Positions 34,396 to 44,051 of a DNA stretch of 64,000 nt are shown piece by piece; positions within the stretch are counted from its first letter, which is position 1, and each line of letters opens with the position of its first letter. Position numbers and translations under genes: made by a program. The stretch lies in contig NZ_VJZS01000011.1 of the NCBI RefSeq assembly GCF_007097385.1, positions 1-64,000 of the forward strand, in the 5' to 3' direction. This stretch comes from Flavobacterium sp. ZT3R18 (lineage in GTDB: Bacteria; Bacteroidota; Bacteroidia; Flavobacteriales; Flavobacteriaceae). The notes under the pieces are model-generated. The model saw only the letters and a program-made list of their open reading frames with translations. It was not told where the DNA came from and did no database searches.

Positions 34396-36605
34396 TGAAA
34401 ATATTTCAAACAATTGATTCAAAAACATTTCGATATAATGGATTAAAATATATCAAAAACTTTATAATTATACCTCACGGCTTAAACAATATAAGCGTTT
34501 ATAATGCTTATGATAATCGCTTTCAATTGATGTCATCAACACATTATAGTGATGTACAAGTAAATGGTATTGTATATACTTCACAAATTGCTTTGATTGA
34601 TGTGTTAGCGCCTATTTTGTTTTTAAAAGGTGGTGTAGGTGGCGATGTTGAATCTGTAAACGGTAAAACAGGCGTTGTTATTATTAATAAAGCTGATATA
34701 GGTCTTGGTAATGTTGATAATACAAGTGATGCAAACAAACCAGTTAGTACTGCACAACAAATTGCAATTAATGCTGGTGGTGTATGGTCAGCTGGTACAG
34801 GAACTAATGCAATCAAAATAAAAAACAATCAAAATGATGCAAGTGGTAATTATTCACTTGCTGCTGGTTATCAAACAATAGCATCTGGTACTTATTCATA
34901 TTCAGAAGGTTATCAAACGCAAGCTACAGGATATACATCACACGCAGAAGGTGAACTAACAAAAGCATTTGGTTCAAACTCACACGCTGAAGGATTAAAT
35001 ACACAAGCAACTGGAGGTATATCACACGCAGAAGGTGTTGGTACAATAGCAAGTGGTGGTGCATCACACGCACAAGGTGACCAAACAAAAGCAACGGGAA
35101 CAAATGCACACGCAGAAGGTTTTAAGACACTTGCATCTGGTAATTATTCACACGCCCAAGGTAACCAAACTAGTGCTACAACTAACTACGCAACAGCACA
35201 AGGTATATTTTCACAAGCTAATGGTGAATCAAGTTTTGCAAGTGGAACTCGTGCAATAGCAAATGGTAACTTTTCATTTGTTCACGGTTCAGCTTCAACC
35301 GCTACAGCTGATAATACTATTGTATTAGGTGCTAGAATAACTGGTACAACAGCTAATACCACATTTGTTGATGGGTTAAACATCAAAAGTGTACCAGCTG
35401 GTTCATCAGTAAACAATCTTGGTATTGATTCAACTGGTAAAGTTGTAATTGCTGTAATTAATAAAAATGATATAGGTCTAGGTAATGTTGATAACACTAG
35501 TGATATAAATAAACCAATTAGTAACCCAACACAAGTTGCATTGAATTTAAAAGCAAATATTGCAAGTCCAGTATTTTCTTGGTTTGCTGGAATTGATGCT
35601 ACAATACTTTCACCATCAACTGCATTTACAATCACAAATGATGGAACAGTTACTACTTCAATTCAAAAAAATGGTTTTATAAAAGCTTCAAGATTTGAAC
35701 TTTTTGGTGGAACTGCTAACCAATTCCTAATGGCAAATGGTTCAACACTTACAGCTAACTTCTTAACTGAAAATAATCACGTTCCACAAGCTATTGCCAG
35801 ATTTGGTTCAGCAACTGGAACTATTGAGCAGTCAATGATTTATGAATCAGCTGGTTTAGTTTTAATTGGTGCGAATGGAACTTATGATGCTGATGTTAAA
35901 TTAGAAATAACTACAGGTAAAGTAAAAGCAGCAGGTTTTAAAATCCCAAGTGGTACTTCATCACAATATTTAATGGCTGATGGTTCTGTTACAACTAGTT
36001 CTGGTGGTAGTTCATATTGGAGTGCTGGAACTGGGACTAATGCTATTGTTATGATTAATTCTACTAATCGAGCAACTGCTACAGGTGCATTAGCTGAAGG
36101 TCAAAATGCTGTTGCTAGTGGTTTTTCAAGTCACGCTGAAGGGCAAAGTACAGTAGCTGGTGGGAATGCTAGTCACGCTGAAGGTGGTAGTACTAAGGCT
36201 CTTGGTGATAGTAGTCACGCTGAAGGTAGTAATACAATTGCTAGTGGAGGTTTTGGTTCTCACGCAGAAGGTAGTGCTACCCAAGCAATTGGAAATGCAT
36301 CACACGCACAAGGTGATACTTCAATCGCTAGTGGTCCTGTTTCATTCGCTAGTGGTATTTCATCAAAGGCATTAGGTAGTGCTTCATTTGTACACGGTAA
36401 TAATTCACAAGCAAATAGTGCCAATACAATAGTGTTTGGATTAAATATAACTGGTACAACAGCAAATACAACATTCGTTGATAGATTATCAATTAAGACA
36501 TATGGTGCTTATGCAAATGATGCAGCAGCTGATGCAGATTCATTATTACCTTCTGGTGGTTTATATACACTTACTGGTAGTAGAGTTGTATATCGAAAAC
36601 CATAA
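34395..36605 (+). CDS. Trimeric phage tail fibre with two head-repeat regions
   Basis: 736 residues. After an 80-residue anchor, VNGKTGVV..KADIGLGNVDNTSDANKPVST marks a typical fibre shaft motif. Residues 155-310 hold repeats of 14 residues with core SHAEGxxTxASG, the YadA-like head repeat that builds a left-handed trimeric beta-roll. The whole arrangement occurs twice: GLGNVDNTSD recurs at about 370, the SHAEG repeats at about 570-680, and TGTTANTTFVD closes each half. The C-terminus ends with LPSGGLYTLTGSRVVYRKP. The duplication suggests growth by internal recombination. A receptor-binding role is inferred. It is encoded between connector and holin. Confidence 0.82.
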   Translation: MKIFQTIDSKTFRYNGLKYIKNFIIIPHGLNNISVYNAYDNRFQLMSSTHYSDVQVNGIVYTSQIALIDVLAPILFLKGGVGGDVESVNGKTGVVIINKADIGLGNVDNTSDANKPVSTAQQIAINAGGVWSAGTGTNAIKIKNNQNDASGNYSLAAGYQTIASGTYSYSEGYQTQATGYTSHAEGELTKAFGSNSHAEGLNTQATGGISHAEGVGTIASGGASHAQGDQTKATGTNAHAEGFKTLASGNYSHAQGNQTSATTNYATAQGIFSQANGESSFASGTRAIANGNFSFVHGSASTATADNTIVLGARITGTTANTTFVDGLNIKSVPAGSSVNNLGIDSTGKVVIAVINKNDIGLGNVDNTSDINKPISNPTQVALNLKANIASPVFSWFAGIDATILSPSTAFTITNDGTVTTSIQKNGFIKASRFELFGGTANQFLMANGSTLTANFLTENNHVPQAIARFGSATGTIEQSMIYESAGLVLIGANGTYDADVKLEITTGKVKAAGFKIPSGTSSQYLMADGSVTTSSGGSSYWSAGTGTNAIVMINSTNRATATGALAEGQNAVASGFSSHAEGQSTVAGGNASHAEGGSTKALGDSSHAEGSNTIASGGFGSHAEGSATQAIGNASHAQGDTSIASGPVSFASGISSKALGSASFVHGNNSQANSANTIVFGLNITGTTANTTFVDRLSIKTYGAYANDAAADADSLLPSGGLYTLTGSRVVYRKP

Positions 36606-36646
36606 AATACAATAACAATAAAGCAAATTAACATTTCAAAAACACA

Positions 36647-37084
36647 TTGAAAACCCTTTTAATAATACTAGCAATCTTCACAACCTTCTTTACTCCAATA
36701 AAAGGGTTAATCTTAATAATGATACTTTTTATCTTAAGTGATACAGCACTTGGAATATACACATCAATCAAACTTGGTGGGGTGGAATCATTCAAATCAC
36801 ATAAGTTATTTAATATAGTTGTTAAGTCATTCTTTTATTTAACAACTATCATAATGGCTTTCCTAATTGATAAATTTATACTTGGTGGATTACTATTTGG
36901 TATAACACATTTACTTGCAAAAGTAATGACAGCATTCTGGATTTATATTGAAATTAAATCACTTGATGAATCAAGTATGAAACTAGGAAACAAATCTTTT
37001 TGGGTTTTATTTAAAGAATTTATTGATAAACTTAAATCACTTAAAAAGGATTTAAACGAAATAATTGAAGATAAAAAAGAATAA
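36647..37084 (+). CDS. Phage holin candidate
   Basis: 145 residues, with three or four hydrophobic helices (about 2-18, 20-36, 60-78, 82-102), then a long charged cytoplasmic tail (SFWVLFKEFIDKLKSLKKDL). DTALGIYTSIKLGGVESFKSHKL, with a gap after helix two, resembles the phage_holin_4 family. It would permeabilise the inner membrane at lysis and release the endolysin at 24285, 12 kb away. The start codon is a TTG at 36647; no in-frame ATG gives an intact first helix. A terminator and a late-type promoter follow. Confidence 0.75.
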   Translation: MKTLLIILAIFTTFFTPIKGLILIMILFILSDTALGIYTSIKLGGVESFKSHKLFNIVVKSFFYLTTIIMAFLIDKFILGGLLFGITHLLAKVMTAFWIYIEIKSLDESSMKLGNKSFWVLFKEFIDKLKSLKKDLNEIIEDKKE

Positions 37085-37088
37085 TAAG

Positions 37089-37117
37089 AAGCTACCAAAT
37101 AGGTAGCTTTTTTATTT
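37089..37117 (+). terminator. Terminator after the holin gene
   Basis: AAGCTACC (37089-37096) pairs with GGTAGCTT (37102-37109), followed by TTTTTATTT. Confidence 0.85.
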
Positions 37118-37120
37118 GAC

Positions 37121-37149
37121 TTTACAAACAACCGTAACAATAGTATAAT
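37121..37149 (+). promoter_or_regulatory. Phage late-type promoter of the packaging unit (TTTACA-N17-TATAAT)
   Basis: TTTACAAA at 37121 and TAGTATAATT at 37141, hexamers 17 bp apart, 22 bp before the small terminase gene and directly behind the terminator. The same 10-base box occurs at 26167 and 32251. Confidence 0.72.
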
Positions 37150-37171
37150 TGAAATATAAACAATTATAACT

Positions 37172-37729
37172 ATGAATAATGAATTAGAAAAAAGAGGGGC
37201 TGGAAGACCGTTTAAAATGCAATATTGGGTTGCTGAACTTAATACAGTATTATGTGATGAAGATATACTTTTCTTAACAGATAAAGACCTTGTTTTTTTG
37301 GTTAATAAAAATTTACCAGATGAAAATAAAATAAGTGAATCAACTTTTGAAAAATGGAAAGCTGGAAAGTTTCACCCAAATGAAGAAATTGGAAAAGAAT
37401 TTATAGGAATGATTCATTTAGCATTGATAAGACAAAAACAAATGCTTGCAAAAAAGATGATGGATGATACAACGGGTCAATGGACACGTTACGCTTGGAT
37501 AATGGAACGCAAATTTGTTGAATGGAATCTTAAACACATTTCAGAAAATATTAATAAGAATGAACAAGCAACTGTAATACAAATCACAGCTGGAAGTGAA
37601 GAACAAAGAAAGCTTATTGATAATCTTATTAATGCTGATTATGAAGAAGTAAAACCAATTCAATTGCCAAAACCAAAAGATGTTAATTATTTAACTGATA
37701 ACGAAAAAGAAGATGAAATTGGATTTTAA
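37172..37729 (+). CDS. Terminase small subunit
   Basis: 185 residues just before the large subunit, overlapping it by one base. It begins with a basic segment KRGAGRPFKMQYW and contains a helical DNA-binding candidate (ENKISESTFEKWKAGKFHPNEEIGKEF), then a central helix hairpin with MLAKKMMDDTTGQWTRYAWIMERKF, and an acidic, flexible tail. The R-rich GRPFK start and the helix layout are common in small terminases, which recognise the packaging site. Assigned mainly by position. Confidence 0.75.
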   Translation: MNNELEKRGAGRPFKMQYWVAELNTVLCDEDILFLTDKDLVFLVNKNLPDENKISESTFEKWKAGKFHPNEEIGKEFIGMIHLALIRQKQMLAKKMMDDTTGQWTRYAWIMERKFVEWNLKHISENINKNEQATVIQITAGSEEQRKLIDNLINADYEEVKPIQLPKPKDVNYLTDNEKEDEIGF

Positions 37730-38898
37730 TGATTACACCAAGCAAAGCATTTACAAAAATTGCAGCATTGAAACAACCTATAAGAGTTGTACAAGGTGGT
37801 ACATCGGCTGGTAAAACATATTCAATACTTCATTACCTAATTCTTTATGCACTTAAACGTGAAGTGTTGATAAGCGTAGTTGCTGAATCGATACCAGTAC
37901 TTAAGCGTGGAGCATACAAAGATTTTCAAGACATAATTGTCAAATTGGGTTTGTATGATGAAAAGAATCACAATAAAACAGATAGAACATATCAACTGAA
38001 TAAATCAACATTTGAATTCTTTTCAGCTGATGATTCAACAAAATTAAGAGGTTCACGAAGAGATATTTTATTTATCAACGAAGCAAATAATGTAAGTTTT
38101 GAAGCTTTTCAAGAATTAAATGTTAGAACAAAACAATTCACATTTTTAGATTACAATCCATCAGCACCATTTTATGCACATACTGAATTGATTGGTAATG
38201 ATGGAGTTGATTTTTTGATTCTAACATACAAAGACAATGAGTTTTTAGATAAGAAAATTGTAACTGAAATCGAAAGTTGGGAAGTAAAAGCAACAACAAG
38301 TGATTATTGGGCTAATAGATGGAAAGTAATGGGATTGGGTCAACTTGGTATTCAATCTGGCGCAATACTAACAGATTGGAAAGAAATTGATTCACTACCA
38401 GAAAATGCAGAGCTATTAGGTTCTGGACTTGATTTTGGTTTCACAAATGACCCATCAGCATTAGTAAGTGTATATCGTTACAATGGTGAAATAATAGTTG
38501 ATGAAGTTATTTATCAAAAAGGATTATTAAACAGTCAACTATCAGCACTCATAAAATCCAGTAATGCAAAAAATGGGGTTATATATGCTGATTCTGCTGA
38601 ACCAAAATCAATTGCTGAATTGAAGTACTACGGCTTAACGGTGTTGCCAGTTGTTAAAGGTAAAGATTCAATCAATTACGGTATTCAGTTAATCCAAGAA
38701 CAACCATTTAGAGTTACCAGCAGAAGTATCAACCTTATAAAAGAACTTCAAAATTATGTTTGGATGAAAGATAAAGAAGGTAATCAAACATCAATACCAA
38801 TTGATACTTATAATCATATTATTGATGCATTAAGGTATTTTTTCTTAATGAAGTTCAGTAAAAAAAGTACACACTTCAACTTGAAATGGAAAAGATAA
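37729..38898 (+). CDS. Terminase large subunit (PBSX-like)
   Basis: 389 residues. The packaging ATPase has Walker A GGTSAGKT (23-30), Walker B DILFINEAN (112-120) and the coupling motif FLDYNPSAPF. The nuclease half has the RNase H-like acidic residues in GSGLDFGFTNDPSAL (about 235), VIYADSAEPKSI (about 288) and YNHIIDALRYF (about 370). This is the ATP-driven motor and headful or cos cutter of a tailed phage. The gene overlaps the next one by 13 bp. Confidence 0.92.
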   Translation: MITPSKAFTKIAALKQPIRVVQGGTSAGKTYSILHYLILYALKREVLISVVAESIPVLKRGAYKDFQDIIVKLGLYDEKNHNKTDRTYQLNKSTFEFFSADDSTKLRGSRRDILFINEANNVSFEAFQELNVRTKQFTFLDYNPSAPFYAHTELIGNDGVDFLILTYKDNEFLDKKIVTEIESWEVKATTSDYWANRWKVMGLGQLGIQSGAILTDWKEIDSLPENAELLGSGLDFGFTNDPSALVSVYRYNGEIIVDEVIYQKGLLNSQLSALIKSSNAKNGVIYADSAEPKSIAELKYYGLTVLPVVKGKDSINYGIQLIQEQPFRVTSRSINLIKELQNYVWMKDKEGNQTSIPIDTYNHIIDALRYFFLMKFSKKSTHFNLKWKR

Positions 38899-39491
38899 TT
38901 AATTATAAAGTATATCAATTCTTTCAATTGAAAGATAAAAAACTAGTACAAGAATATTTAGTGATTTTAGACCTTTTAAAGCCATTAAAAGAAATAAATA
39001 ACCCAATGTATCAATGGTACAAAAGGAACTCTAAAAAGCTTCAAATAACACCAGTAAAGCAATTAACATTTGGTGAAGTAACAACAATAAGAGACAATTT
39101 TAATGTAGGTTCAATTGATTCAATAATTGAATCAATCAAGTTAGTAACTGGATTAAAAGATAAACACATATTAAACTTTACAATAACTGATTTCTACGGT
39201 ATTATTTCTAATATAAAAAGTGAGTTAATCGAAATAACTAATATGGAAATAAATGAGTTAACAGATGATTCATTTGATATAAATGTTGAATCGGTTAATG
39301 CCAAACAAAGAATGTCAAAGTTTAAAGAATTAAATGTAATTGATTCATTAGCCAAAGAAGATGTGCTTCGATGGAATGAAATAGAAAAGTTACCATACTT
39401 GGTTGTATTTACCAAGTTAAGAATGGATAACGAAAAGAATAAGATTCAGAAAGAAATATCTGAGTTAGAAAGAAAACAACAACTAAAATAA
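38886..39491 (+). CDS. Phage protein of unknown function
   Basis: 201 residues, helical and lysine-rich. The C-terminal 40 residues (KLRMDNEKNKIQKEISELERKQQ) form a coiled coil. Overlaps TerL by 13 bp and the next gene by one base, so it is part of the packaging/tail unit. The length and place fit a head completion or tail chaperone protein. No motif recognised. Confidence 0.6.
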   Translation: MEKIINYKVYQFFQLKDKKLVQEYLVILDLLKPLKEINNPMYQWYKRNSKKLQITPVKQLTFGEVTTIRDNFNVGSIDSIIESIKLVTGLKDKHILNFTITDFYGIISNIKSELIEITNMEINELTDDSFDINVESVNAKQRMSKFKELNVIDSLAKEDVLRWNEIEKLPYLVVFTKLRMDNEKNKIQKEISELERKQQLK

Positions 39492-39895
39492 TGCTATATG
39501 ATTTTTTAAAAAATGTATCAATCAATAATGATTGGGTCTTTGAGTATTCAAGAAGTGATTATCAAAATTTATACGGTGGAATGGATAACGGAAAGGTTCA
39601 TTTATTCGTTGACCCAATTACAATTGATAGTTCATTTTCAGATTCTGGATACGAAACAAAAACTTATACTGGAAAATATATGTTGCTTGTTTCAAGTGAT
39701 ATTGATGAAGGGTATAAAGATAAATTTGACAACAACATAAGACCATTAATAACCAATTCAAACCAATTTGTTAAAGATTCAATTCTTTGTTCAGATTATC
39801 AAATTAACAAGTTTCAAACAATGGAAGTAATTAACCTTTTTGATTTTAATCTTGATGGTGTTCTTGTCACTTATAGTATTACAATAACTAAATAA
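39491..39895 (+). CDS. Phage neck or tail protein of unknown function
   Basis: 134 residues of mixed fold: MLYDFLKNVSINNDWVFEY, VHLFVDPITIDSSF, TYTGKYMLLVSSDID and DGVLVTYSITITK. The pattern of amphipathic strands with a terminal TYSITIT resembles tail terminator or neck proteins, but this is not secure. It ends 1 bp before the gp10-like gene. Confidence 0.55.
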   Translation: MLYDFLKNVSINNDWVFEYSRSDYQNLYGGMDNGKVHLFVDPITIDSSFSDSGYETKTYTGKYMLLVSSDIDEGYKDKFDNNIRPLITNSNQFVKDSILCSDYQINKFQTMEVINLFDFNLDGVLVTYSITITK

Positions 39896-39896
39896 G

Positions 39897-40361
39897 ATGA
39901 ATATTGATGAACAAAACCAACTTGTAATTAAAGAAGAACTTGAAGCAATTAAAGCTGATATAATAGCTGTTTATAATGCAAGTGGTAAAAAAGTATCTGG
40001 TGAATTCGAAAAGGGTTTAGAAATCAAATATACACCTACATCAGCAACTTTAACTGGTTATGTTTATTTAGCTGGTAGGGTCGCTGGTAGAATGCCACCA
40101 ATTGCACCAATCGAAAAATGGTTAATTCAAAAAGGAATAAAACCAATTGAAGATAAAATGAAAATATCAACACTCGCATATTTAATTGCTAGAAAGATTG
40201 GTGAAAAAGGAACAAACAAAGAAAACCATCTTCATATATATGATGAAGTGATTACACCAGAAAGAATTGATTCAATACTTGAAAGGTTGAATAAAATAAA
40301 CGTTACAGCTTTTGTTAATGAAGTAACTGTAATGATAGAAAAATTAGTCCAAAATAAATAA
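39897..40361 (+). CDS. HK97 gp10-like neck/tail-completion protein candidate
   Basis: 154 residues. The segment GRVAGRMPPIAPIEKWLIQKGI (about 61-82), followed by TLAYLIARKIGEKGTN, is shared by phage neck and tail-completion proteins of the gp10 or virion-morphogenesis type. It is flanked by one-base and 1-bp junctions with both neighbours, so it is translated within the tail unit. Assigned by this motif and position. Confidence 0.6.
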   Translation: MNIDEQNQLVIKEELEAIKADIIAVYNASGKKVSGEFEKGLEIKYTPTSATLTGYVYLAGRVAGRMPPIAPIEKWLIQKGIKPIEDKMKISTLAYLIARKIGEKGTNKENHLHIYDEVITPERIDSILERLNKINVTAFVNEVTVMIEKLVQNK

Positions 40362-41485
40362 TGTCAACAGGTTCAATTATATTTAACAAAACACCATTAA
40401 ACTTAAATCCAGCTTATAACAATTCAATAATTGAATATCACTGTAATACTTTAACAGATGTAAGATATTCAGAAATAATTATTAATTCAAAAATATTTAA
40501 GGTTTACCCAATCAATGGAGTATTCACATTCAACTTTAAAGATATTGTTAAGGTCTTAATCAATCAAAATAATTTCAATGATACTTTGATTCCAGACTTA
40601 ACAACATCATTCATTTATGATGATACAACACTATCATATAACTTAACCGCACTCATTAAAATTTATGATGCTAGTTCAATGGTTCAAGTAACTAAAAATT
40701 ATTCATTTATTAAAAGTGTTGAACAATTACCAAACTATATCCAAAAAATTGAATCTACAAATCCAGTTAGGGTGTTACTACCAACACTAAATAATATTGA
40801 TTACTATGCACCATATTTTGAAGGTTACCCGTTTGATATTGCTATATATGGGTTGAATATAGGTTATAACTATCAGTTTAAGAATACAAGTACAGTTAAT
40901 CAATCTAGTATGTTTACAAGTACTAGTACAGAAGTTAAAAGGATATATTTTTCAGATGGTGAAACTAATGAATTTAATACTGAATTAATCAACTTATCAA
41001 CCACGTTAAACAATCTTGAATTATGGGTTAATGGTTCTTTCTCTTCAAATATTAACATTAAAAGATATGAATCAAAATCTGGTGTTTATTTGAAATGGTT
41101 TAATGCTTCTGGTGGGTGGTCTTATTGGTTATTTGATGAAATATTTGAAAATACCTTAAGCACAAAAACAATTGATGAAATAAATGGTTTCACCGATAAT
41201 TTACAAAACATCACAAGCACCAGTAACATTACTGGTAAGAATGGTTTTGAAACTTTAAAACTAAATGCAAGATTCAACGAACAAGAAAAAGAATATGTGA
41301 AATCAATCTTGCTATCACCCAAAGTTGAAATGTATGTACATACAACACCATTCAATCAATTTGTTAAAGGAAAATTCATAGGTGTAAAAATAAGTGATGG
41401 TTCAATCCCTTTCAATAATAAATATTCAAACTACAAAATGAATATTACAATAACGTTACCAGAGATATACACGCAAACATTATAA
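40361..41485 (+). CDS. Phage structural protein (tail, beta-rich)
   Basis: 374 residues, beta-rich and low in charge. Features are FKVYPINGVFTFNFKDIVKVLIN at the N-terminus, a middle Ig-like region with GVYLKWFNASGGWSYWLFDE, and a conserved C-terminal ENTLSTKTIDEING...LKLNARFNEQEKEYVKSILLSP. It overlaps the next tail gene by one base. Position before the tail-tip gene and tape measure suggests a distal tail or baseplate component. No family name can be given. Confidence 0.6.
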   Translation: MSTGSIIFNKTPLNLNPAYNNSIIEYHCNTLTDVRYSEIIINSKIFKVYPINGVFTFNFKDIVKVLINQNNFNDTLIPDLTTSFIYDDTTLSYNLTALIKIYDASSMVQVTKNYSFIKSVEQLPNYIQKIESTNPVRVLLPTLNNIDYYAPYFEGYPFDIAIYGLNIGYNYQFKNTSTVNQSSMFTSTSTEVKRIYFSDGETNEFNTELINLSTTLNNLELWVNGSFSSNINIKRYESKSGVYLKWFNASGGWSYWLFDEIFENTLSTKTIDEINGFTDNLQNITSTSNITGKNGFETLKLNARFNEQEKEYVKSILLSPKVEMYVHTTPFNQFVKGKFIGVKISDGSIPFNNKYSNYKMNITITLPEIYTQTL

Positions 41486-44010
41486 TGAATAATGAAAAAC
41501 TTTATATAAATAATAAAGAAATTGAATTAGCCGATGTAACAGAAATTTCAAAAACATTTCAAGTTAATGATTTGGCTAGTTTGTCAAATAGACAAACAAA
41601 CTTCACTAAAAATATCAAGATTCCTAAAACTCCAAAGAATATTTTAACGATGGATTTTTTGGGTGTAGTTGGTAACGATTCTAATCTACCATATCAAAAA
41701 AATGTTGTGAATTATTTTGTTGGTAACGATGCAGTTATTTATAATGGTTGGGGTGTATTTACCCAAACTGATGAATTTTTCAATCTTAACATTTATGATG
41801 GTAACATTGATTTCTTTAAAGCAATTGAAAACAAAAATCTTAGTGATGTAGGGATTCAAGGTTTGAATCATATAAAAAACTTAGACAATGTTTTGAATTC
41901 ATTCACATCAACTACACTTAACTATAAATACATTATAGCGGATTACAACGGGAAAAATGAATATACAACAACTGGGGCTACAGCTGCAACAACTTATATA
42001 AATATTGATTATCAAATACCAAGTGCTAAAGTAAGTTACTTATGGAATAGGATTTTTGATTTTGCAGGGTTTAGTTATTCTGGTTCAGTTTTTTCAAATA
42101 TAGATTTCACAAATCTTTATATGACATTTCCAAAACCAGTACCAACAAATGAACCAAGTTTAACACCAGTTACATCACAATATTCAAATATTGTTACTTT
42201 TTATGATAACGTTCTTGGTTTTTATTCATACAATGTAATCTTATTACCTAATCCTATAGCATCACCACAAATGACTAATACTACATTTAATGTAAGTGGT
42301 TCTTATAGAATTAAATGTAGTGGGTCGTTTTCTATCGGTGAACTAAATACTGGTTATGTTAAATGGTCAATCTATAATGGTACAACACTTAAATCAAGTG
42401 GACAAATTAACGGTGACATTTATCAATCAGTAATCGTATCAGCAAATGCGGGTGATAGATTAAGTTTAATGGCAGTTACAAAAGATACATCGTATTCATT
42501 GTTTAGTGTTGGTACACCTATTATTGGAAGTATCTTAACTGATATTGATTTAGTAACTGGATACAATGCGAATTTCTCAGAAGCTTTGATTGATTTTTCA
42601 GTTAAAGATTTTGTTAATGAGATAATGCAAAGGTTTGGATTGACGATGTTTAAAAACAAATACACAAACCAGATTGATTTTTTAACACTAGCAGAAATAT
42701 TACAAGGTGATGAACACCTTGATTGGAGTGATAAGTTTTTAACTAAAGTTTCAGAAAAATATATAGTTGATGATTATGCTAAGAAAAGTTATTTTAAGTA
42801 TAAATACAATGCGGAAAATGATACACATAATGATGGGTTTATTTCAATCAGTAACGAGAATTTAAAAGATTCAACAACAGTAATTGCATCAAAAATTTAT
42901 AGTCCAGAATATAGAAGTGGTTTTGTTTCCAATACATCAAATGTATATAAGTTTTGGGATAAAGAAGTTAAAGATGATTCAACGATTAATTACAAAGAAT
43001 TAACTGGTAGATATTACTTTTTACGTGCTAACAATTATACTGCAACATATCCTGTTAGGATAGGGTCACAAGTGATGAATGTAAGTACAGTTATAAGTAA
43101 CTTCACGAATGATAGTTTTTCAAGATTAAAATTTCAAGAAATTATTTATAATTACTATTCAACTATTGAATCAATTTTAGATAAATCAAAATTATTGCAA
43201 GTTGAATTTTATCTTAATAGTTCAGATATTGAAAGCTTCGATTTTAAAAAGTTGATATATGTTAAACAACTTGGTAGTTACTATTTAGTCAATAAAATAT
43301 TAAACTGGATTGATGGAAAATCAACGAGAGTTGAATTAATTAAAGTTGATTATATGAAAAACTTTGATACAGGTGGTAACGGTAGTGGTAGTACTGGTAA
43401 CGGTACTTATATAACAATAACCAACATTGTAACAAATGGTTGTAATGTTGTTATAACATTTGCAACTGATGCAGTTTTACCACATCAAATTAAAGTGATT
43501 GGACAACCTAACGATTTTGGAGTTTTCCCACCACCATTTAACGTTGACCCAGTTTATTACTATGAAGAAACTGTATATCCTGTTAGTAATACAATTTCAT
43601 TTAATGTATTAGCTGGAAATTTCTGGGGCTTTTATTTACAATTACCAAATGAAAATATTATTTCAAATGCATATTATTTTGAAAATAATTCAACTTGTCA
43701 CTATGTGCCACCAGCAGCAGATTTAACTTATATCACAATTACAAGTATTGAAACACTTTCGATTGATAGTAATGTAAGAACAATCAAAGTTTACTTTAAT
43801 ACTGATATGGTGTTACCAGATGATTTAACTTTAAATACATACGACTTTAATAATTTCTCATTACCAATATTTTATACTGGTGTTAATACTAATTATGTAA
43901 TAGGTAATGTGGAATATATGGGTAATAGTGTATTAGGTGGTACTAGTGTTATAAGCTGGGGTGTAACACTACAACACGATTCAGTAACTTCAAATGTAAT
44001 ATACATTTAA
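41485..44010 (+). CDS. Large phage tail-tip/baseplate protein
   Basis: 841 residues. The N-terminal 100 residues open MNNEKLYINNKEIELADVTEI, then NRQTNFTKNIKIPKTPKN and NGWGVFTQTDEFFNLNIYDG, a module seen at the start of tail-associated proteins in Bacteroidota phages. Residues 370-640 include a helix-strand domain with DFVNEIMQRFGLTMFKNKYTNQIDFLTL and a FDFKKLIYVKQLGSYYLVNKI beta part resembling tail-associated gp27/lysin-type cores. A Gly-Ser linker (GGNGSGSTGNGTYI, about 634-646) leads to two Ig-like domains at the C-terminus. Probably a tail tip or host-contact protein. Confidence 0.68.
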   Translation: MNNEKLYINNKEIELADVTEISKTFQVNDLASLSNRQTNFTKNIKIPKTPKNILTMDFLGVVGNDSNLPYQKNVVNYFVGNDAVIYNGWGVFTQTDEFFNLNIYDGNIDFFKAIENKNLSDVGIQGLNHIKNLDNVLNSFTSTTLNYKYIIADYNGKNEYTTTGATAATTYINIDYQIPSAKVSYLWNRIFDFAGFSYSGSVFSNIDFTNLYMTFPKPVPTNEPSLTPVTSQYSNIVTFYDNVLGFYSYNVILLPNPIASPQMTNTTFNVSGSYRIKCSGSFSIGELNTGYVKWSIYNGTTLKSSGQINGDIYQSVIVSANAGDRLSLMAVTKDTSYSLFSVGTPIIGSILTDIDLVTGYNANFSEALIDFSVKDFVNEIMQRFGLTMFKNKYTNQIDFLTLAEILQGDEHLDWSDKFLTKVSEKYIVDDYAKKSYFKYKYNAENDTHNDGFISISNENLKDSTTVIASKIYSPEYRSGFVSNTSNVYKFWDKEVKDDSTINYKELTGRYYFLRANNYTATYPVRIGSQVMNVSTVISNFTNDSFSRLKFQEIIYNYYSTIESILDKSKLLQVEFYLNSSDIESFDFKKLIYVKQLGSYYLVNKILNWIDGKSTRVELIKVDYMKNFDTGGNGSGSTGNGTYITITNIVTNGCNVVITFATDAVLPHQIKVIGQPNDFGVFPPPFNVDPVYYYEETVYPVSNTISFNVLAGNFWGFYLQLPNENIISNAYYFENNSTCHYVPPAADLTYITITSIETLSIDSNVRTIKVYFNTDMVLPDDLTLNTYDFNNFSLPIFYTGVNTNYVIGNVEYMGNSVLGGTSVISWGVTLQHDSVTSNVIYI

Positions 44011-44051
44011 AAACAAAAACAATAACATAAAAATAGATACTATGAAATAGA

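Noticed and set aside
35053-35259. Plus-strand frame rich in His, Gln, Leu and Val within the second fibre gene
   Set aside because: Shifted-frame shadow of the SHAEG repeats.
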